Shown piece after piece: positions 57,875-64,000 of a stretch of 64,000 nucleotides of DNA (its first letter is position 1; every line of letters starts with the position of its first letter). Made by a program: the position numbers and the translations under genes. Below the pieces are notes generated by a model. That model was not told the DNA's origin and made no database searches. It worked only from the letters and a program-made list of their open reading frames with translations. Source of the stretch: Cloacibacterium sp047601505 (GTDB taxonomy: Bacteria; Bacteroidota; Bacteroidia; Flavobacteriales; Weeksellaceae); contig NZ_JASGJD010000001.1 of the NCBI RefSeq assembly GCF_047601505.1, positions 806,001 through 870,000 on the forward strand. Direction: 5' to 3'.

Positions 57875-59500
57875 TTAAGAATACATCTGTTGTTGTAATT
57901 CTTTAATTTTTTTGTCTGAAAGGTATTCGTCATAAGTCATGTCTCTGTCTATAACACCTTTTGGAGTAAGTTCTATAATTCTGTTACAAACAGTTTCTAG
58001 CATTTCGTGGTCATGAGAAGAGAGTAAAATGTTTCCTTTGAAATTACTTAATGAATTGTTCAAAGTAGTGATACTTTCCAAGTCTAAGTGGTTGGTAGGT
58101 TCATCTAAAAGAAGAACATTTGCTTTTTGAAGCATCATTCTAGAGAACATACATCTCATTTTTTCGCCTCCAGAAAGCACGGTGCAAGATTTAAGAGCTT
58201 CGTCTCCTGAGAAGAGCATTCTTCCTAAGAAACCTCTCATAAATTCTTCGTGTCTTTCTTCGTCGTTTTTAGTAAATTGTCTCAACCAATCTACTAAATT
58301 TAAACTATTATCTTGAAAAAATTCTGTGTTATCTAGTGGCATATAAGATTGGTTGGTAGTTACGCCCCAACTGAATTCTCCTTTATCTGCTTTTGCATTC
58401 CCCGAAAGAATTTCGAAAAATTCTGAAATTGCCAAAGTGTTTTTAGAGATAATGGCAACTTTGTCTCCTTTTTTCAGTTTAATGTCAACATTAGAGAAAA
58501 GCAATTCGCCGTCTTTGGTTTTTTCTAAATCTTTTACCTCTAAAATTTGGTCTCCAGCTTCTCTTTCCATCTCGAAAATAATAGCAGGGTATCTTCTAGA
58601 AGTAGGTTTAATATCTTCAATGTTTAATTTGTCTAGCATTTTCTTTCTTGCAGTAGCTTGCTTAGCTTTTGCTACGTTAGAAGAGAATCTAGAAATAAAT
58701 TCTTGTAATTCTTTTTTCTTTTCTTCGGCTTTTTTATTGGCTTGAGCTCTTTGTCTTGTTGCCAATTGAGAAGCTTGATACCAGAAAGAGTAGTTACCAG
58801 TGTATAAGTTTAATTTAGCATAATCTAAATCTCCAATGTGTGTACAAACGGTATCTAAGAAGTGACGGTCGTGAGAAACTACAATTACGGTATTTTCGTA
58901 ATCTGCCAAGAAATTTTCTAGCCATGAAATGGTGTCAATATCAAGGTCGTTGGTAGGTTCGTCTAAAATTAGTACATCAGGATTTCCAAAAAGAGCCTGA
59001 GCTAAAAGCACTTTTACTTTATCTTTATTTTCGAGTTCTCCCATCATTTGCCAGTGCATATCGTCTTTAATGCCAACGTTAGAAAGCATGGTTTGTGCGT
59101 CAGATTCTGCATTCCACCCGCCCATTTCGTCGTAAATTACACCTAGTTCTCCGGCTTTTATTCCGTCTTCATCAGAAAAATCTGGTTTTGCGTATAGCGC
59201 ATCCATTTCTTCTTTTATCTCATAAAGTTTTTTATTTCCTCTTAAAACAGTTTCTAAAACTGTAAAATTGTCATAAGCAAAGTGATCCTGCTCTAAAACA
59301 GACATTCTTTTTCCTGGCTCAAGAGAAACATTTCCTGTGGTAGGCTCTTGTTTTCCAGTTAAAATTTTAAGAAAAGTAGATTTTCCTGCTCCATTTGCCC
59401 CGATAATTCCGTAGCAATTTCCTTTGGTGAACATGATGTTTACCTCGTCAAATAAGACTCTCTTTCCGAATTGTAATGATAAATTAGATACTGTTAACAT
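57875..59500 (-). CDS. ABC-F ATPase (YkpA/YbiT-like)
   Basis: 541 residues with two nucleotide-binding domains and no membrane helices; ABC-F proteins act on the ribosome. NBD1: Walker A GIIGANGAGKST (31-42), Walker B VLILDEPTNDLD and a degenerate signature (GELENKDKVKV, not LSGGQ). NBD2: an intact signature (VLSGGEKMRCM), Walker B VLLLDEPTNHLD and H-loop SSHDHE. The NBD2 Walker A position reads IISKNTLAIS without the GK(S/T) lysine. So one composite ATP site is canonical and the other degenerate. The inter-domain linker (YQASQLATRQRAQANKKAEE) is helical and basic. Nearest family: YkpA/YbiT. Confidence 0.93.
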   Translation of the reverse strand: MLTVSNLSLQFGKRVLFDEVNIMFTKGNCYGIIGANGAGKSTFLKILTGKQEPTTGNVSLEPGKRMSVLEQDHFAYDNFTVLETVLRGNKKLYEIKEEMDALYAKPDFSDEDGIKAGELGVIYDEMGGWNAESDAQTMLSNVGIKDDMHWQMMGELENKDKVKVLLAQALFGNPDVLILDEPTNDLDIDTISWLENFLADYENTVIVVSHDRHFLDTVCTHIGDLDYAKLNLYTGNYSFWYQASQLATRQRAQANKKAEEKKKELQEFISRFSSNVAKAKQATARKKMLDKLNIEDIKPTSRRYPAIIFEMEREAGDQILEVKDLEKTKDGELLFSNVDIKLKKGDKVAIISKNTLAISEFFEILSGNAKADKGEFSWGVTTNQSYMPLDNTEFFQDNSLNLVDWLRQFTKNDEERHEEFMRGFLGRMLFSGDEALKSCTVLSGGEKMRCMFSRMMLQKANVLLLDEPTNHLDLESITTLNNSLSNFKGNILLSSHDHEMLETVCNRIIELTPKGVIDRDMTYDEYLSDKKIKELQQQMYS

Positions 59501-59686
59501 AAAGTTTTGTAAATTTGGTGCAAAATTAAGAAAAGATTTTGGGATATAAGATTTATATTCGTTTTTAAAAGGTTTAAGTTTTGGATTTTTAACAACTTAT
59601 AACTCCGAATAAGTAAATTTTATAAATATTAGAGATAATTTTATAAAATATGGGCTTATTTTTTAACACAATTTTGCAATACAGTA

Positions 59687-60145
59687 ATGAAGATAGAAAA
59701 AAACGTTAATATTCTTAATAAAAGAGCTAAGTTTGAGTATGAGTTTCTCGAACAGTTAGAAGTTGGTATTGTACTTACAGGTACAGAGATTAAAGCGTTG
59801 CGCTCTTCTAAAGCTTCTATTACAGAAAGTTTTTGCCAAATTATAGAAGGAGAACTCTATGTAATAAATATGAGTATTGATGAATATAAACTCGGAACAT
59901 TCTATAATCATAAAATAAAAAGAGAGCGCAAACTCTTGTTACATAAAAGAGAATTGCAAAAATGGGAAAGAAAAATGAAAGATGTAGGGATTACCATAAT
60001 CCCAATAAAGCTTTATATTAATGATAAAGGCATTGCAAAACTATTGATAACACTAGCAAGAGGTAAAAAACTTTTTGATAAAAGAGAAACAATAAAAAAT
60101 AGAGAAAACAAAAGAAATTTAGATAGAATTCTCAAGAAAGTGTAA
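59687..60145 (+). CDS. smpB: SsrA-binding protein SmpB
   Basis: 152 residues. SmpB brings tmRNA to stalled ribosomes. Diagnostic: ILNKRAKFEYEFLEQLEVGI, VLTGTEIKALRSSKASITES and FCQIIEGELYVINMSIDEYK, then LLLHKRELQKWERKMKDVGI and the basic C-terminal tail (LARGKKLFDKRETIKNRENK). Its first in-frame ATG follows a 186-base gap from the divergent ABC-F gene. No ssrA (tmRNA) gene was recognised in this window. Confidence 0.96.
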   Translation: MKIEKNVNILNKRAKFEYEFLEQLEVGIVLTGTEIKALRSSKASITESFCQIIEGELYVINMSIDEYKLGTFYNHKIKRERKLLLHKRELQKWERKMKDVGITIIPIKLYINDKGIAKLLITLARGKKLFDKRETIKNRENKRNLDRILKKV

Positions 60146-60151
60146 AAAAAC

Positions 60152-60183
60152 TTTGTTTATCACGAGAATTTGTGTTTATTTTG
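60152..60183 (+). promoter_or_regulatory. Likely promoter of the OmpA gene
   Basis: TTTG (60152-60155), a 21-base spacer and TATTTTG (60177-60183), one base short of TAnnTTTG, 29 bases before the ATG. Confidence 0.4.
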
Positions 60184-60212
60184 CATTATCAATTATTTAA
60201 TCATTTAATTCT

Positions 60213-61643
60213 ATGAAAAATCTAAAATTAGGAATTACAGCATTGGCATTATCATTTGCCTCTACTGCTTTCGCTCAAACTACTTCTAATCCTTGGTTGA
60301 TTGGAGTTGGTGCACACGCAGAGAATCATGTTGCTGCAGGTAAATTTGGAGACATGTTTTCAACTGCTTTTGGAGGAAACGGAGGAGAATTGTATAAAAT
60401 GAACAATTTTACTATCACTCCACCTCTATCAAAATTAACTGTTGCAAGAAATTTAAACAAATATTTTGTTTTAGATTGGCAAACTACAGTTGGTAATGTT
60501 GATAATAAAAAAATTGGAATGGATAAAGAATTCTTCCTACAAACTGGTCTTGGTGTACAATTTAAACTAGCTAGTCTTTGGAATGAAGAATCTTGGTTCG
60601 ATCCATATGTAAGAATTGGAGCTAACTATCTAAGACACGATTACGAAGGAACTGGAGCGGTGAATTCTGATGGTGATTTAATTAAAGCTAATCACTTTAC
60701 TACAGCAGGTGGTATTGGTGCTAACTTTTGGTTAACTAAAAACTTTGGTATTAATTTACAAGGTGATTATGTTGGAACTCCAACTGATAACTCAGCTGTA
60801 GTTAATTTCTGGCAAGCTGGTGCTTCTATCCTGTTTAGATTTGGTAATACAGATAGAGATAAAGATGGTATCAAAGATAAAGATGATGCTTGTCCAGATG
60901 TTTTTGGTTTAGCTCAATTCCAAGGTTGTCCTGATACTGATGGTGATGGTATCGCTGATAAAGATGATAACTGTCCTGAAGTTGCAGGTCCAGTTGAAAA
61001 CAATGGTTGCCCTTGGCCAGATACAGACGGAGACGGAGTATTAGACAAAGATGATGCTTGTCCTAACGTTGCAGGTCCAGTTGAAAATAAAGGTTGTCCT
61101 TGGCCAGATACAGACGGAGACGGAGTATTAGACAAAGATGATGCTTGTCCTAACGTTGCAGGTTTAAAAGAACTTAACGGTTGTCCTAGAACTGCTGTTG
61201 AAGTAGCTAAAGATACTGAAGCTGCTCTTAAAGATATTCTTTTCAACTTTAACAAAGCTACATTAAGACCAGAGTCTGAAGCAAAATTAGACGTTGCTGC
61301 TAAATATATTAAAGAATTTAACGGTGGTCAATATTTAGTAGTTGGTCATACTGATAAAAAAGGTGCTGATGCATACAATTTAAAACTTTCTAGAGAAAGA
61401 GCTGCGTCTGTAGTAAAAGCTTTAGAAGCTAGAGGTGTTAAAGCTGAACAATTAAAATCTAAAGGTGTTGGTGAAGCTGAAGCTACTGAACCAGAAACTG
61501 CATCTGATGAAGCAAGACAAAAAGATAGAAAAGTAGAAGTTAAAGCTATCGTTGACTTAAACGAGTGGGCTGCTCTACAAAAATCTGATGTTCCTGCTAA
61601 AGCAACTAAAAAAGCAGTTAAAAAAACATCTAAAAAGAAATAA
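60213..61643 (+). CDS. OmpA-family outer-membrane protein with TSP3 repeats
   Basis: 476 residues: signal peptide (LALSFASTAFAQ), a beta-barrel N-terminus (to about 215), four thrombospondin type-3 calcium-binding repeats (DTDGDGVLDKDDACPNVAG type, residues about 218-325), and a C-terminal OmpA peptidoglycan-binding domain (DILFNFNKATLRPESEAKLD, LVVGHTDKKGADAYNLKLSR, RAASVVKALEARGVKAEQLK) followed by a Lys-rich tail. It anchors the outer membrane to the wall and is often one of the most abundant envelope proteins. Two TSP3 units are identical in DNA over 66 bases (see repeat). Confidence 0.95.
   Translation: MKNLKLGITALALSFASTAFAQTTSNPWLIGVGAHAENHVAAGKFGDMFSTAFGGNGGELYKMNNFTITPPLSKLTVARNLNKYFVLDWQTTVGNVDNKKIGMDKEFFLQTGLGVQFKLASLWNEESWFDPYVRIGANYLRHDYEGTGAVNSDGDLIKANHFTTAGGIGANFWLTKNFGINLQGDYVGTPTDNSAVVNFWQAGASILFRFGNTDRDKDGIKDKDDACPDVFGLAQFQGCPDTDGDGIADKDDNCPEVAGPVENNGCPWPDTDGDGVLDKDDACPNVAGPVENKGCPWPDTDGDGVLDKDDACPNVAGLKELNGCPRTAVEVAKDTEAALKDILFNFNKATLRPESEAKLDVAAKYIKEFNGGQYLVVGHTDKKGADAYNLKLSRERAASVVKALEARGVKAEQLKSKGVGEAEATEPETASDEARQKDRKVEVKAIVDLNEWAALQKSDVPAKATKKAVKKTSKKK
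61011..61163 (+). repeat. Perfect 66-base direct repeat in the OmpA TSP3 region
   Basis: Two copies at 61011-61076 and 61098-61163 are identical, with a period of 87 bases (29 codons, one TSP3 unit). Confidence 0.9.
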
Positions 61644-61664
61644 TTAAAATTTCTAAATAATATT

Positions 61665-61696
61665 AACACTCTCAAAATTTTGAGGGTGTTTTTTTA
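61665..61696 (+). terminator. Terminator of the OmpA gene
   Basis: A 13-pair uninterrupted inverted repeat (AACACTCTCAAAA and complement, one wobble) followed by seven more T. Confidence 0.88.
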
Positions 61697-61737
61697 TGCT
61701 ATTTTTTGTATTTTTGCATTCGTAAATTTTATTAATT

Positions 61738-62478
61738 ATGGGACGCGCATTCGAATATAGAAAAGCTTCAAAAATGGCTCGTTGGGATAAAATGGCCAAA
61801 ACTTTTTCAAAAATAGGTAAAGATATTGCCATCGCTGTAAAAGCTGGCGGTCCAGATCCTGACTCTAACCCTGCTCTTAGAAGATGCATGCAAAATGCTA
61901 AAGGGGCAAATATGCCTAAAGATAATGTGGAGAGAGCTATAAAAAAAGCTTCTGGTGCAGATGCAGAACACTACGATGAGGTAACTTATGAAGGTTATGG
62001 GCAAGGTGGTGTAGCATTTTTTGTAGAATGTACTACCAATAATCCTACCAGAACGGTGGCTAACGTAAGGGCTGTTTTTAATAAGTTTGATGGTAATCTT
62101 GGTAAAAATGGCGAACTAGCTTTTATCTTTGATAGAAAAGGAATTTTTACTATTGATAAAACTCAAATAAAATTAGATTGGGACGATTTCGAGATGGAAA
62201 TGATTGACGGTGGTGCAGAAGAAATAGACCAAGACCACGAAGAAGTAATGATTACCACTGCTTTTGAAGACTTTGGTTCGCTTTCTCATAAATTAGATGA
62301 GCTAGGAATTGAAGCTAAAAGTGCAGAATTGCAAAGAATTGCCAATAATACAAAAGAGGTAAACGAAGACCAGTTTAAAGCAAACATGAAAATGCTAGAG
62401 CGCTTCGAAGATGATGACGATGTACAAAACGTCTATCATAATATGGAAATAACAGACGAATTGATGGATTCTCTATAA
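61738..62478 (+). CDS. YebC/PmpR-family regulator
   Basis: 246 residues, full length for the YebC/TACO1 family. The family is described both as DNA-binding repressors and, in newer work, as ribosome factors that relieve proline-rich stalling. Diagnostic: MGRAFEYRKASKMARWDKMA, KTFSKIGKDIAIAVKAGGPD, CMQNAKGANMPKDNVERAIK and YEGYGQGGVAFFVECTTNNP. It has one gene and a shared bidirectional terminator. Confidence 0.95.
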   Translation: MGRAFEYRKASKMARWDKMAKTFSKIGKDIAIAVKAGGPDPDSNPALRRCMQNAKGANMPKDNVERAIKKASGADAEHYDEVTYEGYGQGGVAFFVECTTNNPTRTVANVRAVFNKFDGNLGKNGELAFIFDRKGIFTIDKTQIKLDWDDFEMEMIDGGAEEIDQDHEEVMITTAFEDFGSLSHKLDELGIEAKSAELQRIANNTKEVNEDQFKANMKMLERFEDDDDVQNVYHNMEITDELMDSL

Positions 62479-62483
62479 AAACT

Positions 62484-62512
62484 AAAAAGTCGCAAATTTT
62501 GCGACTTTTTTT
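62484..62512. terminator. Bidirectional terminator after yebC
   Basis: A 10-pair stem AAAAAGTCGC / GCGACTTTTT with a 7-base loop, flanked by A- and T-tracts, between convergent genes. Confidence 0.9.
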
Positions 62513-62804
62513 ATTTAGTAAAAACATCTTCTATTTCAGGCATTCTCATCATCACAGAACGTGCATACGAACAATGAGGATTTATTTTCCAGTGGTTTTC
62601 TCTGGCAAATTTTATAGCCTCTTCTACCAATTTTTTGCCAAAACCTTGCCCTTCAAATTTTGGGTAAACCATCACGTAAGAAACTATTAAAATATTATTC
62701 TCTGGCGAAATAGTATAGGTTGCTCTGCCAATTTCTTCGGCTTCATTTTTAAGAGAGATATAACCGCCGTTTCCTTTTTTATTGTTTTCAAATAATATTT
62801 CCAT
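62511..62804 (-). CDS. YjdJ-type GNAT acetyltransferase
   Basis: 97 residues, the short GNAT version (GCN5-related, PF14542). The acetyl-CoA-binding block is VYPKFEGQGFGKKLVEEAIK (RxxGxG-like QGFGK), preceded by ISPENNILIVSYVM and followed by the strongly conserved INPHCSYARSVMMRMPE, with a Cys typical for this small subfamily. Substrate unknown. It is 27 bases from the RDD gene on the same strand. Confidence 0.88.
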   Translation of the reverse strand: MEILFENNKKGNGGYISLKNEAEEIGRATYTISPENNILIVSYVMVYPKFEGQGFGKKLVEEAIKFARENHWKINPHCSYARSVMMRMPEIEDVFTK

Positions 62805-62831
62805 TTTTTAACTTTTGATAAAGATAAAAAA

Positions 62832-63581
62832 TTAAACGTCTTTGCCTGTATAAAAATTATAATCTTTGATAATGGTGTCGATAAATTTACTTTCGGTGAG
62901 TGGTATGTCGTCTCTGTTAAGTTTTAGAGTTTCGAGGATTTTGTTGGCTAATTTAGTAATGATTTGTCTGTCTTGTCCGTTTTTTGCTTTAACGAAATTT
63001 TCTTTAATTATTCTAACGTCGTTATCGGTAAGAGAAATAACTTGCGGAAAAGTTGGAATGTAATCTGAGTCTATTTTCTCTAAAATAGTATGAGAAATAT
63101 TAATGTCATTTTTGAGGGAAATAACCGCCGTTCCAGAGGCGATATCGCCAAGTCTTAAGTTGTATTTATTCACCGTCATGCTGATAAGACCAGGGATAAA
63201 AAAGAATCCGAAATCTATCAATCTGAAAATCCATCGGATGAGATAATCTGAAAAACTCGCTTGGAAACCATCTACTTTTACTACTTTTATTTTGAATACT
63301 TTTTTGCCAGGAGTTTGTCCTTCCATCAGACTTTCAAAAATTAATGGATATAATATAAATGGAGACGAAATGATGGCGTAAAAACCCATTATGGAAAATT
63401 GATCCCAACCTTTGATGAAATTGTCTAATCTTAAAAATTTGAATAAAATATAAGCAATTATGAATCCTAAAATCACTTTTATAACTGTATCAATAATAAA
63501 AGCCAAAAGTCTTTCGCCAAGATTGGCAACCGTAAAAGATAAATTTACATTTTGTGAGGTATTGATGTCTATTTGAGCCAT
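62832..63581 (-). CDS. RDD-family membrane protein
   Basis: 249 residues. The RDD domain (about 20-150) has three or four transmembrane helices (LLAFIIDTVIKVILGFIIAY, FYAIISSPFILYPLIFESLM) and the motif Arg...Asp-Asp region GERLLAFIIDT. GQTPGKKVFKIKVVKVDG and NLRLGDIASGTAVI are its C-terminal signatures. A cytoplasmic tail of about 85 residues follows. Divergent from the SpoIIM-like gene at 63607, with only 25 bases between the starts. Confidence 0.9.
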   Translation of the reverse strand: MAQIDINTSQNVNLSFTVANLGERLLAFIIDTVIKVILGFIIAYILFKFLRLDNFIKGWDQFSIMGFYAIISSPFILYPLIFESLMEGQTPGKKVFKIKVVKVDGFQASFSDYLIRWIFRLIDFGFFFIPGLISMTVNKYNLRLGDIASGTAVISLKNDINISHTILEKIDSDYIPTFPQVISLTDNDVRIIKENFVKAKNGQDRQIITKLANKILETLKLNRDDIPLTESKFIDTIIKDYNFYTGKDV

Positions 63582-63606
63582 TTTTTTATTATTTTAGCAA
63601 TAGATT

Positions 63607-64000
63607 ATGAGAGAGGTAGCTTTTATTAAGCAAAATAAAGAAAAATGGTTGGGAATAGAGCAAGTGATTTCAGGAAAAATGAAAAAAAATCCTGATGAAT
63701 TGTCGTCTCTATACATTAATTTGATTAATGACTTGTCTTTTTCGCAGACTTACTATCCCAAAAGTAAGACTACAATCTACCTAAATCACCTTGCTACATT
63801 AATTTTTCAGAAAATTTATAAAACCAAAAGGGTTGAAGAAAACAAACTTTTGAGTTTTTACAAACAAGAAGTTCCTCTTTTAATGTATCAGTATAGAAAA
63901 TATCTTTTATATACTTTTGGGCTTTTTATCATTTTTGTCTCAATTGGTGTAATATCTTCTCATTATGATAGAGATTTTGTGATGATTATTTTGGGCGAAG
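63607..64000 (+). CDS. SpoIIM-like membrane protein (3' end outside window)
   Basis: 131 residues visible before the window ends, from the ATG at 63607. The N-terminus REVAFIKQNKEKWLGIEQVI, the helical LYINLINDLSFSQTYYPKSK and a membrane helix starting YLLYTFGLFIIFVSIGVIS are typical of the stage II sporulation protein M (DUF95) family. It is divergent from an RDD gene. In Bacteroidota the pair usually precedes MoxR ATPase and DUF58 genes of a stress/envelope cluster, which would lie past the window edge. Confidence 0.82.
   Translation, partial: MREVAFIKQNKEKWLGIEQVISGKMKKNPDELSSLYINLINDLSFSQTYYPKSKTTIYLNHLATLIFQKIYKTKRVEENKLLSFYKQEVPLLMYQYRKYLLYTFGLFIIFVSIGVISSHYDRDFVMIILGE

Noticed and set aside
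60914..61255. Ser/Pro/Gly repeat ORF antisense to the OmpA TSP3 region
   Set aside because: The repeats are a mirror of the calcium-binding repeats on the plus strand, with no start signals.
1..64000. tRNA, rRNA, CRISPR, transposase or prophage genes
   Set aside because: I looked for tRNA TPsiC-loop/acceptor patterns, regularly spaced repeats, transposase motifs and phage genes and found none; an automated scan was not possible.

Overview
The window is chromosomal DNA of a low-GC member of the Bacteroidota, most likely a flavobacterium of the Chryseobacterium/Weeksellaceae type. The evidence is direct. Promoters follow the Bacteroidota pattern (TTTG, about 19-21 bases, then TAnnTTTG). Start codons rarely have a Shine-Dalgarno sequence. 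Lipoproteins and secreted proteins carry typical N-termini (MKK...C or ...AQ). TonB-type outer-membrane proteins, DUF4270, DUF4907 and LytTR/LytS genes are present. I saw no tRNA, rRNA, CRISPR array, prophage or insertion sequence.

Layout. 1-15.7 kb is a mixed housekeeping region. It holds a truncated DegP/HtrA protease, a U32/radical SAM/ferredoxin/5-formyl-THF cyclo-ligase operon, envelope lipoproteins including a duplicated small pair, an rRNA/tRNA methyltransferase, rmuC, pncB, a YCII protein, an ammonium transporter with a porin, and Dps. 15.8-33.8 kb is the ribosomal-protein superlocus: rpsL-rpsG-fusA-rpsJ, a 0.9 kb interruption holding an iron-permease-like gene, then rplC through rplQ with secY, infA and rpoA. 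Two genes too short for ordinary ORF calling (rpmD, rpmJ) are present. 34-37 kb carries eno and gltA. 37.4-42.9 kb has two guanidine-modifying hydrolases flanking a SAM-I riboswitch, a 34-residue Cys-Cys peptide ORF, metX, a homoserine dehydrogenase and a DUF4197 gene.

43-55 kb is an envelope-rich accessory region. It contains a secreted YwqK-repeat protein, a TonB-dependent-receptor-like barrel downstream of a LytS/LytTR two-component pair, and a divergent locus (DUF4907 + kelch lipoprotein on one side, DUF4270 + outer-membrane barrel on the other). 55-64 kb returns to housekeeping genes: nadD, recJ, an ABC-F ATPase, smpB, an OmpA protein with TSP3 repeats, yebC and an acetyltransferase, ending with a divergent RDD / SpoIIM pair cut by the window edge.

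Most unusual points: (1) the small Cys-Cys peptide between the SAM riboswitch and metX; (2) near-identical 35-base core promoters for the str and S10 operons, with a hairpin and a nine-codon leader ORF in the S10 leader; (3) the U32/radical SAM/ferredoxin operon; (4) an ABC-F protein in which both halves of one ATP site are degenerate; (5) the divergent kelch/DUF4907-DUF4270/barrel locus. All functional names come from reading motifs by eye; no database search was run.
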